Below, piece by piece: positions 1 to 12,336 of a DNA stretch of 64,000 nucleotides. This stretch comes from Aquila chrysaetos chrysaetos (Eukaryota; Chordata; Aves; Accipitriformes; Accipitridae). Below the pieces are notes generated by a model. The model ran no database searches, was not told where the DNA came from, and saw only the letters and a program-made list of their open reading frames with translations. Each line of letters opens with the position of its first letter. Position 1 is the first letter of the stretch. Both the position numbers and the translations under genes were made by a program. The stretch covers positions 1,054,001 to 1,118,000 of the forward strand of contig NC_044010.1 of NCBI RefSeq assembly GCF_900496995.4, in the 5' to 3' direction.

Positions 1-324
1 TCCCCCACGCTGCTGCCAGCCCCCAGCCCACTTCCGAATATGGGTGACAAATTGTATATAGCATCCTAAATAAGATTAGCGTAACGATCTCTTTAAGGCT
101 GTTGTCTTTGCGATCATGTCGCATCGGAGCTTCATAATCATCTCGTGAATGATGAATGCACCCAGATCTCTCTTTTCTTCTGTCATTTCTAACCAGTGAA
201 TCTCTGTGTGTAAAAGACAGTCCTGTTAGCAGGCGCGAAGAACAGGACCTCACACTTCTCCGCTCCAGACTGTGAGTAATTCTTCTAAATGCATTTAATC
301 AGCAAACTTCCTTTTCATGCTGCT

Positions 325-905
325 TTTTGCTGAGCTAGAGCCATTACTGCAAGCAGAATTATTCCCAAGGCCAGTAACATTCCTCCATGGTGGCAGTTCC
401 CTTTTGACTCCACACATCATCTGCCTTTCCCCAGCATTTTACCCACCTAAAATTCTCCTACTAATTCCTTTCACTTCAGCTTATCTAGCTGCCTTCCAGC
501 CTTTACTGTATCAAATGCCCTACTGAAATCCAGCTAGATTAGATTTACTGATTTCTTTTTTTTATCCAGTTAAGGGAGAAGAGGTAAAGAAAAGGATCAA
601 GTTAAGGGCACACAGTGCTTTTGTTGATAAACCCAATCTGTATTTGATCCCATTTCCCACTTACTGCTATAGTTTTAATTTTGTTTTCCTTCTGTAATTT
701 GTTCTTAACCTTATGCTCTATTGAGACTAGACTAATGGGTTTGCAGCTGCCCAGAGTACTTTGTTTTCTCTCTTCCTGAAATATAGCTCCCTTTTTCCAG
801 CCCTGGCATGCTTACCCTGAATTTGATGGATATGCTGCAAATCTTTGCTCCCAAAACTGCCGTTTCCTCAGCCAGTTTTGAAAAAACACAAATATGGAGG
901 TGAGC
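325..905 (-). mobile_element. Old CR1-clade LINE fragment (reverse-transcriptase region)
   Basis: The + strand reads like the reverse complement of CR1 ORF2: TACTGTATCAAATGCC, ACTGAAATCCAG, then GATAAACCCAATCTG, then GACTAGACTAATGGG. These are recognisable landmarks of the C-terminal reverse-transcriptase part. Many substitutions and indels; no open frame survives. Confidence 0.7.
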
Positions 906-1717
906 TGGTGAGCTCCAGTCTTGCTGCAATAGAGCTTCTCGAGTTTTGCTTCTGCCTTAATACAATAATTTACTGTTCTCCACTCTTTCTTCTATCCTCT
1001 TCTACCTTTTTCAGCATCATCCTTCTTATTGAGAAACGATACGAGGCAGCTGTAAAGACCCAGAGGTGCTTTAGCAGCACTGTGGTGAGCACTGAAGGTG
1101 GTGTGAGCAGTGCATCAGCCAAGCACCCACCGCTAAGCTCTCCTGGTGGACTAAATGCTGTAGCTTAAGCTAGCGGAGAGGTGAGTTGCTCAAAAAGGGG
1201 GAACTTGCGAAGTGACTGCATAACTTCTGAATGAGAACAGCGATCCCCTGAAACTCGTTACAGGTTCTCTGGCTGCACAGAAAAACGCAGACGCCTAAGC
1301 CAAGAATGTAGAGGAGTTATTAAAGTTTCTCTGCTTCTGAAGAGGTGAAGGTGGTATGTGGGGGGGGAACTTATATGCTGCAATATAGTTTTAAACAACA
1401 TTTTGGTGACTGCTGCTGTTCAGAACATGGATGTCACAGCTTAAGGAGTCACCCCCAAACCAACCAGGTCCTGCTGTTAGGAGATTCATTTTGGAACAGA
1501 ATCAGATGGGTCAAGTAGGGCTACAGAGGGTGGCAAGCCAGCTGGAGAAGAGATGTTCATGCGGAAGGGCTTTGCAGATGCTAACGCTGCTGTCAACATA
1601 GATGCATTTCCACAGGGCCAAGCAAGCGTACTACCCTCTTGGCTTCCAGCGTTATGAAGACACTGAACATGGGCTCATGGCAGATCAGCAGTGCAAAAAC
1701 ACTGACCCACAGAAAAA

Positions 1718-2340
1718 ATCAGGTGGGAAGGGACCTCCAGAAGTCTCTAGTCCAATTCCCCACTCACAGCAGGGTAACTCCAAAGCTAGACCAGGTTGCT
1801 CAGGGCCTTGCTCACACAACCTCTGAACGTCTCCAAGGCTGGAGATTCCCCAGTCTTTCTGGGCACCTGTTCCACTGCTGAACTGCTCTCAAGGGGGAGA
1901 AATTTTCCTTTATATAAGTTCAGAACTTCCCTTATTGCAACTTGTGCCCGTTGTTTCTTGTCCTTTCACTATGCTGCCTTCTCAGAGTCTGGCTCCATTT
2001 TTCTCTACAACTTTCCTCTAGGTAGGAGCGGACAGCAATTAGATGCCCCCTTGGCCTTCTCTCTTCAACAAACCCAGCCCCCCAGCCTTCTCCTTGTGCA
2101 TTGTGCGGTCCCCCCCCACTGTGGGGCCCTTTTGCTGGCCATGCTGCAGTTTGTCAACATCCACCTTGTACTGAGGAGCCAGTCCTGGGCATAATCTTCC
2201 AGATGAGGCCTCGGACTTCTCAAGTGGATGGGAATAATAATTTCCCTTGATCTGCTGACGACACTTTTGCTAACGCAGCCTAGGCTGCAGGGATCCTTCA
2301 TTGCTTGAAGGGCTTACTGCTGAATCATGTTCAAAATGCT
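1718..2340 (-). mobile_element. CR1 LINE fragment (3' end region)
   Basis: The + strand begins CAGGTGGGAAGGGACCTCC, continues GACCAGGTTGCTCAGGGCC and ends near CAGCCTAGGCTGCAGGGA, the landmarks of a reversed CR1 3' portion. The order relative to the 325-905 fragment is wrong for a single insertion, so this is a separate copy. Confidence 0.8.
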
Positions 2341-5300
2341 CCTTGAGACTTTTTGTGGTGACCTAATAAAATCCATTGTAGTTTGAGCCTCTTGGGGTTA
2401 TTGCCACAGAGAAGCTATCACCCCACTGGAACAAGTTTTGCCTGTGCACGTTCAGTGTGCTTTGGCTGTGACCATGCAAGAGAGATCCCCCTCAGGCACT
2501 TCTGATGTGACTGTGATTTTTGCCCCGTGCAGAAGGTCCTCAGGCACGGCCCCTCTGGCTTTCTTGACACATACAGTGATACTTTTTCCTCCTTCCAAAT
2601 TATGGGATTTGTATTTGTGGCACATTGGCCAGAAGGTTCGTTCGGTAACTAACTGCCCTTACTACAGTGGCCAAATGAACTCAGTCTGTAGCTAAGGTGG
2701 ATCAATCCCGGGTTACCACGTTGCTGCCCAACAGGGACCCCCACGCCCCCGGTTCCAGAGCCCACTTCTTTCAGTGAAAAAGCAGCGGATCGTTGTCACA
2801 TATGCTCCTAATTCCAAAGGGTACCCCACATGTGTGGTTCTCCTCCTTGCCCGTAAGAGAGTAGATACCACTAAAATGCAATGATTCAGGCAAGCAAGCA
2901 TGTGCAGGATAACACACACTATAATTCTCTGTTACCTTGTGTTTCTCAAACCTTAAACAACACTAACCAGAGAAGTTACCATGCAGGGGAAGATGCAATC
3001 TATTTCCATGCAGCGGAAAAAAAGCCAGGAATGACGTGCTGAAATGCTCTCTGCTGTGTGCTGCCAGGGGATTTAATCAGCCGATTGCCAAAGAGATGTC
3101 AGTTCCCTGAAAGAGTGAGGACAACACGCCTTGCTGAGAAATGTACTCGCAAGATTAAACTACCAGCTTCAGGATAAACCTAATATTGTCCCACAAGGAG
3201 ATGAAAATTTGGGCAAGAATGAACAGCCTCCATCCTTAAAACGTGTGTCACTACATCATCACACCTTCCAAGCCCATCTGTCCATCTCTGCCTACTGCTC
3301 AGGTACCCCCAACAAATTCAGATACCACTTACTGAACACGTCAGGCCAGGTCTACTGGCCTAGAAGCCAGCCAAGCAGGATCCCAGGACACAAAGTACCA
3401 CCTATATTATTAGGACAGCCACCGTGAACGGTGCAGTTTACACACAGACAGCAGACAAAAGATGTTCAAGCTCAGAGCATACAGTGGCACCACAGGCAGA
3501 TGGTCTGTAATCATTATTGAAGGTCCAGGGGTGGGTGCCTTGCGTTAAGGTGTCGAGGAAGGAGAGAGGTGAAGAAATCAGGCGAGCGGAAAAAGAAGGG
3601 AAGAGCTGAGATGGGAACGTGACAGTCAGATATGACTGTGGAGGAGGTAACAAGGATGGGAGATGGAACAGGCAGCCAGCATGGAGGTGTTTGCCACTCT
3701 CCTGGGTCAAAGCTGTGTAAAAGAGCTTGTTACAAAGGTTGTGAGAGAGCAACTGACGTGGTAACTTTGGGCTGAGCTGGTTTTCGCCGCGGATTTTCTT
3801 TTCTGAGTTTGTCAGGAGCTGGTGCCCTCAGCAGGAGGTGAGCACCCAGCTGTGCTATTTGCATGCTTCTGCTCCCAGGAGGGAGCACTAACTTCCACCT
3901 ACCCCCCCTCCAGAGCTCAGTTACCTCCTGCAGTCGCTTTTACCTTGCTGCTGGCTCATTTTCTTTGCTGCACAATTGTAAACCTCTCTCAGTCGTCCCC
4001 TTTCCAGCTACCAGCCCGGGCTGGCAGTGCCGCTGAGTGAACCCCACGGCTGGTGCAGCGTGGCCGCCTCTCCTCACACAGCTCCAAGCCCTGAGATGGC
4101 ACGCTCCGAACAACAAGAAGTTGTATAGATGGAGACTGTACCACAGCTGACTTTGCTAAAGAAATGAGCCGGTCTGGAAGCAGCCACTGGGCCTGGGGGT
4201 CTCCACTACAATGCATCATGCTACTTGCCCAGGGGCCGGCTCTTGGCCAAGCTTGCCCCTGTGCACGAGCATGGAGTGAGGAGGGCACCAGCTCTTCACC
4301 CCCCTGCTGCCCACACTGCTCCTCCCGCCAACAGCACCAGCAATTACACCCGGGTTTTTAACCGCTGTCCTGTCAAGCCCAGCTGGTAGACGTTATGAAA
4401 TGCCAGAAGCCCTAAACACGTACGTGTGGGACACGGGCACACCTCACTGGGGAGAAACCTGCGGTGCTGGCCGGGATGCTCTTCCCTGTTGCAGAGAAGG
4501 AACAAGGGCAGGCAGGATAAGTGAAGGGCAGCAACAGAGAGCTAGGAAAGAAGGTGAAGCGATCAGCTGTACTCTCCAGAGACGCACACCCGCGTTTCTC
4601 TGATTTTGCCTCCTCCTAAGGAAAGGAGATAAGAGAAATCAAGTGTCTGTGACAGATGTTAGTCACGCTGCCTCACGTGCTACTGAAGGGTGCTCGGCAG
4701 TGCGGGGCGGGAGGGGGAGCAGAAAACTAGGCACGGCAAGAAAAATTAACCGCTTTGTCCCACTCCTCGGCTGGCAATTACGACTTTTCCTTGTCCACTA
4801 TAGGGCGTTTTGAGAAGCTCTCCCGGTTTCCAAGCCCAGGCCAGGCCTCTTCTTGGAGGAGACTCTTGGTCTTATTTCTTTCTAGGCAGCATGCAGAGAG
4901 GAAGGAGGAGAGCCGAGAGGCTACAGGGGACTCTGGGGCAAAGAAGAGGCAAAAAAGTCAGCAGTGCCAGGTCATAGCTCCTTTTCCAAGGCATAAGATT
5001 GAATACATTTGCCGCGTTGCAGAATGAGGAGAGAAATGTCACCTTCAGAGGTGATCTGACAATCACAAAAATAAATTATGTAGGGGAGGAGGGGGGGGGG
5101 AGGAAAAAAAAAGAGATGAGCATTGGTGAATATTCATGAGCAAGTCAAAACCCCCAAATTAACAGGGAAATTAATTTCCAAACTGATTAGGCTGCCAACT
5201 CCTTTTATTTAAATAAATCAACAATTGCCTTCATGTGACTCCTGCTGAAGAACGCGCAGCTAATCCTGGCTCCTCCCAGGAGGAAGTTTTGTGCTGCCTG

Positions 5301-7139
5301 GGATGACCAATACCCCAGCACCTCCTGGGGACAAGCGGGCGCTGCGGCTCCAGCCGCCTGCCTCTCATCTGCCAGGAGATTCCCCTTTGCCCACTGCTCC
5401 GGATATTGCGGTTTCACGATCACCCGAGCCAATCTAACCGCTGGCTGCTACAGTCGTGCTCTCCCTGGTCCCACCCTCTTACTCATGCTGGCTGTGAAAA
5501 GCTGTTCCAGCATGCCAAGCTGGCAGAAAACTCATGCAACAATTAAAAAAAAAAAAAAAAAGATTTCTCCCAAGTCAGAGCACTGAAAGGGCTCGGCCAA
5601 ATGCCCAGTGAGCAACACCGCAGGTGAGAAAGGTAACCTAACCCGAGCTGGGAAGCGGGTCCAGTGCCAAAGTTAGCCCTGCTACGAGCGGTGGAATGAA
5701 GTAGTGGTATCTAAAAGCCTCTTTCCACCGAAATTGTAAGAGTGTAACCCAGGGCAGGGCTGCAACAGCCAGCTTGGCTTGGTGATCTTGTGGGGTGTCT
5801 GCAATTTGGCGTGGGGGCGGTCAGCCAGCCTGGCTTAGGGCTCTTGTGGAATGCCTCCGTGTCACCTTCTGCAGGGACAGCCTCGTGCCCTCTCCTGCGC
5901 CATCGCCAAGGCTCAAGGGACCAGCTGCTGCTTCGAGCGCAGTAACTCACGCTGCACAGCAACAGTGCCAGCACACGGAAGGCAGCGGGAAACCGCCAGC
6001 CAAAACTTAGGTGGGTTGGATCTGTGAAACTGAATTCTCAATGAGTGAGAACGAGGGTGAGTTGCAGCCCCCTCTGGGGTCAAGCTGTGAACGGTTACAA
6101 ATGAAATAAAATAAAATAAATAAATAAATCAGTATTTGGGTGTGGTTATATTGAGCCAGTGGCTTGCAACTGCGGAGAGAGGGTTACCCCGCTCCCCTCC
6201 ACGCCTGGCCTTGCTCTCCTGTTCCCTACAGCACTTAGCCGACCGAGATGGTCCAGTTTGCCGACCTGGCAGAAAACCATCTCGCCAGAAGCCCTTCCTG
6301 TCGGGTTAGCGCGACAAAAATGCATTTAGCGTTTGGCCAGTGAAGCACCAGAACCCAGCACACGCAAAGGGGCAGGCAGGGACCGCCCGAGGTGGTGGCA
6401 GAAAACGTTTGGGTCATCCCCAAGCCGCCCCATCATCTCCCTGGCCTGGCGCGGCCACCCGACCTGACCCAGTGAACTCCTCCTGATAGCATATTTCCAT
6501 ACATTCTGTATGGTATGTCTAAATATTTTGATGGTTTTAATATTTTGTACCAGCCGTGGAAACTGGTTTGCTGCTAGGTGACTGTAAAAGTGAGATTTGG
6601 TAAATAATTATTAGAAATCTGACACTAACACTATGATTGAAACAATAGACAAAAGTATAGCCAAGCAATTAACTAGTAGAGATAGTTACTCATCAGTTTT
6701 GCAGTTCTTTGCTCTTATGACTAGATGTTCCTGTACGCTAGATGAGAACAATGCTGAAACTGACCACATGTGACTGAAGCTGCATTAAGCTTCAAGATCA
6801 AAGAACAAGGACAAGAATAAAGACTTCAAGGACAGCCAGCAAGAACTTCGAATGGGTCGGTGGTCACAAAAGCAGCCCTTCGACTCAAACGGATCCTTCA
6901 CGGCACACGACCGGATGTAGGCAGTACTAAGATAATCAGTTGCAATTATTTTTATGTATATGTATACCGATCTGATTAACATGCAATTAGTTATTCTCTA
7001 TAACCTGTTAGTGCTAAAGCTGTGGCACGCATGCTAGGCGGAACTATCCCCCGTGCACCCAGCGCTGCAATGAAGAACGCCCGCTTTCTAAAACTCCCAA
7101 AACGAGTCTTAAGAGAGTTTCTTCGACCGGCTTTTTGGT
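2341..7139. other. Intergenic sequence upstream of ZNF384, no gene supported
   Basis: Short open frames here have no recognisable protein similarity. Visible items are a G-rich run near 5,080-5,101, a TGAATATTCATGAG motif at 5,127-5,140 that shares its core with the promoter palindromes, and an A-run at 5,545-5,561. In human the gene on this side is PIANP; I could not recognise any of its exons. The stretches 1-324 and 906-1717 are likewise without a supported feature. Confidence 0.5.
6103..6129. repeat. (AAATA)n / (TAAA)n microsatellite
   Basis: Short A/T tandem repeat in the intergenic region upstream of ZNF384. Confidence 0.85.
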
Positions 7140-7332
7140 ATCGCTTCCCGCGCTGCCAGCCGCCGTGGCTCCGGCCGGGGCCCTCAGGCTGAGGGGAAGG
7201 GGCCCGAGGCGCAGGCGGGCGCTCTCCTGACGGAGGAGCAGGCCGCGGGCACACCCTCACGCCTCACTCTAGGAATGAACCACGGGCCCGCATGGGGGGG
7301 GGCAGGAGGGGGGGGCTGGCGGTGTGCGTTAT

Positions 7333-7359
7333 TATTCATGAGGCCTCATGAATATTCAT
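7333..7359. promoter_or_regulatory. Overlapping palindromes, POU-dimer (MORE-like) motif
   Basis: A perfect 22-bp palindrome (7333-7354, half-site TATTCATGAGG) overlaps a perfect 12-bp palindrome ATGAATATTCAT (7348-7359). The 12-mer fits the consensus for dimeric POU/Oct binding (MORE: ATG[A/C]AT followed by AT[T/G]CAT). It is an AT-rich island inside the GC-rich promoter. Function is inferred. Confidence 0.5.
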
Positions 7360-7950
7360 CAGGGCGGCTGTTTTCCCCCCCTCCCGCACGTTACGCCGGG
7401 AGGGCCGCTTGGGCCGCCAGCTGGGCTGGGGCGGGGGGGGGGAGGGAAACGGCACCCGCCCCCCCCCCCCCCGCCACTTCCGCCCAGCCCGGGTTTCCCC
7501 GCGCGCCGGCACCCCGCATTTCCGGTAAGCGCCCGCCCGCCGCCCGGTTCCCGCCTTCTTCCCGCTTCCGTCCCGGCCGCCCGCGGTGACGCCGCTGAGG
7601 GAAAACGTGCCGCGCGGCTGCCGCCGCTCCGCCTCTTTTTTTTAATTTTTTTTTTAATTTTTTTTTTTTTTTTTTTTTAAAAGAGAAGCCGCCGATGACG
7701 CCGTTCCGCTCCGGTCGGTGCCCCGGAAGAGCTTGATTAGTGCTCCGCCCCTTGATCCGGAAGCGACTCGCCGCTCCTCTTTCCGGTGAGGAGGCCGCTG
7801 CCGCCGCTGGAGTCGGGGTCGGGGTCGCCGCTGGGGGTTGGTGCCCGGTAAATTTACCGGGTGGCGGGTGTGGGGGCGAGGGGGGGGGAGACGAGGGGAG
7901 AGCGGTACTTCCGGGTCGGAAGCGATCCGGAAGCGGAAACGGAGGAGGTT

Positions 7951-7983
7951 CTGTCTGTCTGTCTGTCTGTCTGGTCTGTCTGC
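7951..7983. repeat. (CTGT)n microsatellite in ZNF384 promoter
   Basis: Five and a half perfect CTGT units, one extra G, then two more units. Confidence 0.9.
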
Positions 7984-8100
7984 TCGCCCGTCCGCCCGCC
8001 CGCTCCTCCGTCCCGCTGTCGGCTGTCGGACGCTCCCGGGGGTTCCGCAGCGGGAGAGCCGCGCTCCGGGCCCGGCCCCGCTTCGCCGCCGCCGCGGGGA

Positions 8101-8127
8101 GAGGAGGAGGAGGAGGAGGAGGAGGAA
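8101..8127. repeat. (GAG)n purine microsatellite in ZNF384 promoter region
   Basis: About nine GAG/GGA units. Confidence 0.9.
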
Positions 8128-8389
8128 GGGGCGGGGGGCGACCGGGCGGCGCGCCCCGTCCTCGGCCGCCGCCACCGCCGCCGTGTGTGTGCGGGCCCCC
8201 GCGGGGGGAGGTGGGTCCGGGCCCCCTCTCCCATCGCGGCCGGTCCCCGCGGGGAGCTCCTTCCCCCGCCCATGGCCGCTCCTCCGGGGGCTGGACGTGG
8301 CCGGGGGGTCCGGGGGTCCCGCGTTACATCGTCCACTGTCATACAGGGCCCCCCCGGGTGGTCCCGTAACCCTGGCGGTTTGTTTGCAG

Positions 8390-8438
8390 AGACGGCCTTG
8401 GAAGGAGGAGAAATGCAAGAGGAGGGAGAGTGAGAGGG
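8390..8438 (+). other. ZNF384: Candidate 5' noncoding exon of ZNF384
   Basis: A good acceptor (ggtttgtttgcag, ending 8389) and a strong donor (gtaagg at 8439) bracket 49 nt. It would splice on to the coding exon at about 12,266. It contains a tiny upstream ORF, ATG at 8413 to TGA at 8433 (six codons). A possible upstream first exon ends at 7785 (TTTCCG followed by gtgagg). Signals only; no transcript evidence. Confidence 0.4.
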
Positions 8439-11400
8439 GTAAGGAGCTCCCGGAGCTGCGTGAGTGACCCCCTCGCCCCCCGGGAGGGGGGGGGGTCCCA
8501 CCACCGGCCACACTGGTTGGGAGGGGTGGGGGTGAACAGGGTGGGCTGCCGGTCCCGGCGTTGGGGGGTTTGAAGTCACTTGAGCTCCAGGGAGCGGGAG
8601 AGAGGGGATCGACTGCTCCTACGTCCCCTGCCAGGTATCTGTCCCGACAGGGGCTCGGTCGGTTGGGGCAGAGGGTGTGCACGCGTTCGGGGAGCGGCAC
8701 CAAAGTTGTTCTGGCTCTGGTGCGCGGGATTGGGGTTCGGGACTTTGTCCGGCATGTTTGGGGTGTTCCTGATGTGCATCCAGATGTGCTCGTTATAAAG
8801 ACGTAGTGGCGCTTTGAGCTTTTTGGTGCTTACGAGCTTCGTGGAAGCATTTTTGCATTCGAGCTAACAGCCTGCGTGGCCTTCAGCATCCTTAGTATTT
8901 TGCAGCAATTAAGCCTAAAAGCTCCTTGTTATTGAACAAAGATCTTGGGCAGACATGAAACGGCATTGTAAATCATTCCCGAGTGTCATGCTCAGGGCCT
9001 TTTGTCAACTGAAAACTCTACACTGAATAGAACATAAAAGCTAGGTATCTGGAGAATAAAGAAAACCATATTAAAAGCCAACCTCTAAACACTTGCCTAT
9101 CCAACCTTGATTGTGCCTTCCAGAAACACAGCTTCTACCTCACCGTGTACTTGCACGTGCTTTTATCTGTCTGTTTATGATTAAAGTGATGACCTGCAAA
9201 GAAGTTTAAGTCCAGCACGTTAAGTATGTGATTCTGTGAAGTACTCTGAGATCTAAACTCCAGATTCCTTGTCCCTTGTGAGTTCTGTGGTTCACTCGGT
9301 TGTTTATTTGGTGTATGTACATTTGTGGTCTGTACATAGAAGGTGTTTTTGGTTTATATCAGGAGGGTACGTTGACATCTGTCTGATACTAGACTGGTGA
9401 ATAGGAAGAAGGTCCCATCTCTGGCCTGTTTGTGGAAGCTGGGATGATGAAGGCACTGCAGTGGGAACGTGCTGTGGTACAGGGTTGAAGCTCCAGCCCA
9501 TGTCTGGTAGTTATAGAGCAATTGGAAGGGTTACGTGCAGAGTTCTGGTAAAGTAAGTGTGAGCAGCTTTAAAGCGGGGGCTGCAAATAGGGGTGCATGT
9601 TTTCCAAATACCCTTTAGCCTAAAAGCGGGGTAGGGGAGGGACAGCTTGGGGCTTATTAGGGCAGTAGTTTGGTGGAGGAATCTTACCTTTGTTTTCTCC
9701 CTTTGGAAGACTGGCTTGCTAGTGAGATTGCATGAAAGCTTCAACTCTTACACCGTTTCTCCTTTTCCTCCACATTCTTATAACTTCATCACACTTCAGC
9801 CTTTCAAGCCAAAAGTTTTGAGGCCTGATAGCAGCTCAAGCATGAAGATTTCTGGATGGGGAGGTGGATTCTAAAAGAGTTTAACGATAACAGTGTAGTC
9901 ATCTTTTGAGAATCAATAAGCTTTATTTTGACTTGCACGCTTTGTAAACTGAGCAAACAAAAGTTAGGTGCTCTGTGAAGTTCTGGTAGGGGACTAGATG
10001 GAGACAGGCAGCCACTGAGTGCCCTGACCTGTGCTAATCTGGACTTTAGAATCTGGAAATGGAGTTGCCTTTCATTCCTTGTACTCTTTAAATAAGCAAG
10101 CTGTTGTGAGATTTTTGTTTAAATTGGCATCTTTCTGTTTAACTCCTGAAGTTTGCAGTTGAGAATCCAAGGGAGTCTTGGACGATTACGAAGTTTATTT
10201 GGAAAATGCATCTGATTATTTTATGAGACTTTATTTTTTTACAGAATCAGGTTCACTTTGATGTTTTTGATGTGGAAGCTAAGCAAATAAGGGCTTACGT
10301 ATTTTAAAAACAAAACCAAACAAACAAAACCCCCAAAAACCCCAAACCCAAACTTGACATTCCAGACAAAAACCCCCTCTTGATTCAGGCGGGGCTCAGT
10401 TGCCAAGAATGCGTTATCTCTTCGTGCGTGCCCATCCTGTGGAAGAAAAAAAAGTCATGTAATTAAGCGTTACATACGTAGGGCCTTGCTGTGGGCAGTG
10501 TACTTAATAATTAATTTGGCTCAGAAAAGAAAGCAGAGGAAGGAAGGTACGAGTCTTGCCCCATCAGATTCTGATTGAATCACAGCAGTGTAAACCCAGC
10601 GTAATTCAGTCAGGCAGCTAGCCGTCTGACTGCATGCCACTGACGCAAGGTAAATAATTCATCCTTAAGTGTGTTTATTGGTTGATTTGTAGTGAGCGAG
10701 TGAGGCAGGAATACTTGGCTTTGCTGTTGCCTGAGCAATTCATAAAAACAAAATTATCAGGTAATTTGGTTCATTTACATACTGCTTCTCTACATAGAGG
10801 AAAATTATCTTTGCATTTTGGCTCACACACAGCAATTCCACATGTATTTATTCTGCCCTAATATACTTCTGGAAAGTAAGTGTTTCATGCTACTTGGGGC
10901 ATGCTCCTCAGCTTATCTGATGATTGAGATAGGCCCTTCAGAAACAATATTTACTCATTAATTAGACTACTGCCATATCATAACAGAAATAGGAGTGGGA
11001 CAATTTGCAGGTAGCAGCATGAGAAACCCACAGTGCTTGCTTTCTCTAAGCAGCTTGCTCGGCCAGATGTTCTCTGAGCATGGTTTTTATCACACGTATG
11101 TTACCTACCAGTTTTGCCATATTTGTTCAGGAATAGGTGTATCTTCTGCTTCAGGAAATACTCTTTTGTTAGTTTCTTTAGGATTTGAATAGCATTTTCA
11201 TGAGTGTAACAAGCTTTGTCCGCTAATGTTACTACACAGAGGAGTGTAAGGCTTAGAATGGAAAGGGCTTCTTCAGCCAGGCGTTCCTAAAGAGATTACG
11301 CCCTTCTCTTCAGAGGGCTATCTTTTAGTGTCCGACTGGTCCTCTGACTGCATGGAGAGTCGAGATGGAGCAGTGGGCGCTTGACTGGGGACGGAGTCCT

Positions 11401-12265
11401 ACAGAATCTTGTCCCAAGGAAGGGAATGAAATGGGCAATAGAGAGCCATGACATGATCTCACTTGGAAATAGGGTGTCTCAGGAGCAGGGTAGTTGGGTT
11501 ATTTTCCCGCTGCCTAGTCTCATTGGGTGAGAGCAGAGGATCTTGTCTGTCAGGAATATTGAATGATATTTCCGGGTTTCTTTCGAGAGCGGGGATGGGG
11601 TGGTCAGAGCGGTGGGCAGCAGGAAGTTAGGAGCCCTAAGTTTGACTTCTTGGTCTGCTGTGGCTGTCTGTTATCTTGGGCAAGTCTGTTTCCCTCTCTC
11701 TGCCTGTCTTTCTTCCTGTGTAACATAATGCTAATGTCCCCTTGCTGCATCTGGGTCCTTAGCGTTGAGCTGGGGTGGAGGGACAGGCAAGGTTCAAAAT
11801 TTTCACTGCTTGTGGGGTCAGACTGTCTGTGACAGTGAAAAATGGTTTTCAGCTGTATTTGCCTGGTTGCAGATGCACAGACTTCATCATTTATGCCATG
11901 TACTTGGGTGGATGATAATTGGGGAATGCTGGAGGTGTTCTGGGTTCGTAGTCAGTCCTTTTTTTTTGCATGGAGGACTCTTGGGCAAGAGGCGTTTGAG
12001 ATGGACCCAAGCCTGGGGGAATAGCAGGCACCTTTTTCCCCTGGAAATAATTTTTGGATTTGGGCAGATAGCTCAAAAGTGGGGAGAAGTTGCTCAAGTA
12101 AGACAGGGGAGATTAAGGAACTGTCACAGCATTGGACTGAGTCAGTTCCATGTTGGAGTCTCTTTGGGTTTAATGTTCTTCTTGTGTGTGTGTGTGTCTG
12201 TCTGTCTGTCTTCCTTCTCCTCCATTCCTCTTCCCTTCCCCCTTCCTCTTCCCCCCTGTGCCCAG
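8439..12265 (+). other. ZNF384: ZNF384 5' intron (proposed)
   Basis: Between the candidate noncoding exon and the first coding exon. It holds an A/C-rich simple stretch (about 10,306-10,360) and no recognised repeat or gene. Its start depends on the proposed exon being real. Confidence 0.4.
12184..12210. repeat. (GT)n(CTGT)n microsatellite before ZNF384 coding exon 1
   Basis: Seven GT units pass into three CTGT units, about 55 bases before the exon. It lies within the pyrimidine-rich approach to the acceptor, so length changes could alter splicing. Confidence 0.9.
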
Positions 12266-12270
12266 CTAGG

Positions 12271-12336
12271 ATGGAAGAATCTCATTTCAACTCCTCCCCG
12301 TACTTCTGGCCAGCAGTGCCCACCGTCTCGGGACAG
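12271..12336 (+). CDS. ZNF384: ZNF384 coding exon 1 (aa 1-22)
   Basis: The ATG at 12271 follows a pyrimidine-rich tract and a CAG (12263-12265), with a second possible acceptor TAG at 12267-12269, so the exon begins at about 12266 or 12270. The start has G at +4. The encoded end VPTVSGQ is followed by the donor gtaaga. The start was chosen because MEESHFNS is the conserved N terminus of the family. Confidence 0.95.

Larger units (their letters stand above)
7140..8800 (+). promoter_or_regulatory. ZNF384: CpG-island promoter region of ZNF384
   Basis: The sequence changes abruptly from ordinary composition to very GC- and CpG-rich here, about 4 kb upstream of the ZNF384 start codon. It has several ETS-type CCGGAAG/CTTCCGG sites (around 7,720-7,790 and 7,905-7,935), an Sp1-type CCGCCCC at about 7,745, G-runs, and simple repeats. 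No TATA box is apparent. A long T-rich tract (7,637-7,678) splits the island. Transcription start points cannot be fixed by reading. Confidence 0.75.

Noticed and set aside
1-7139. Exons of PIANP or COPS7A, the human neighbours of ZNF384
   Set aside because: I looked on both strands for a plausible conserved exon and recognised none; the neighbours are probably outside the window.
7654-8703. Long - strand frame of 349 codons and several overlapping + frames at the ZNF384 promoter
   Set aside because: Pro/Arg/Gly-rich translations from a CpG island open in several frames at once; no domain, and compositional bias explains them.
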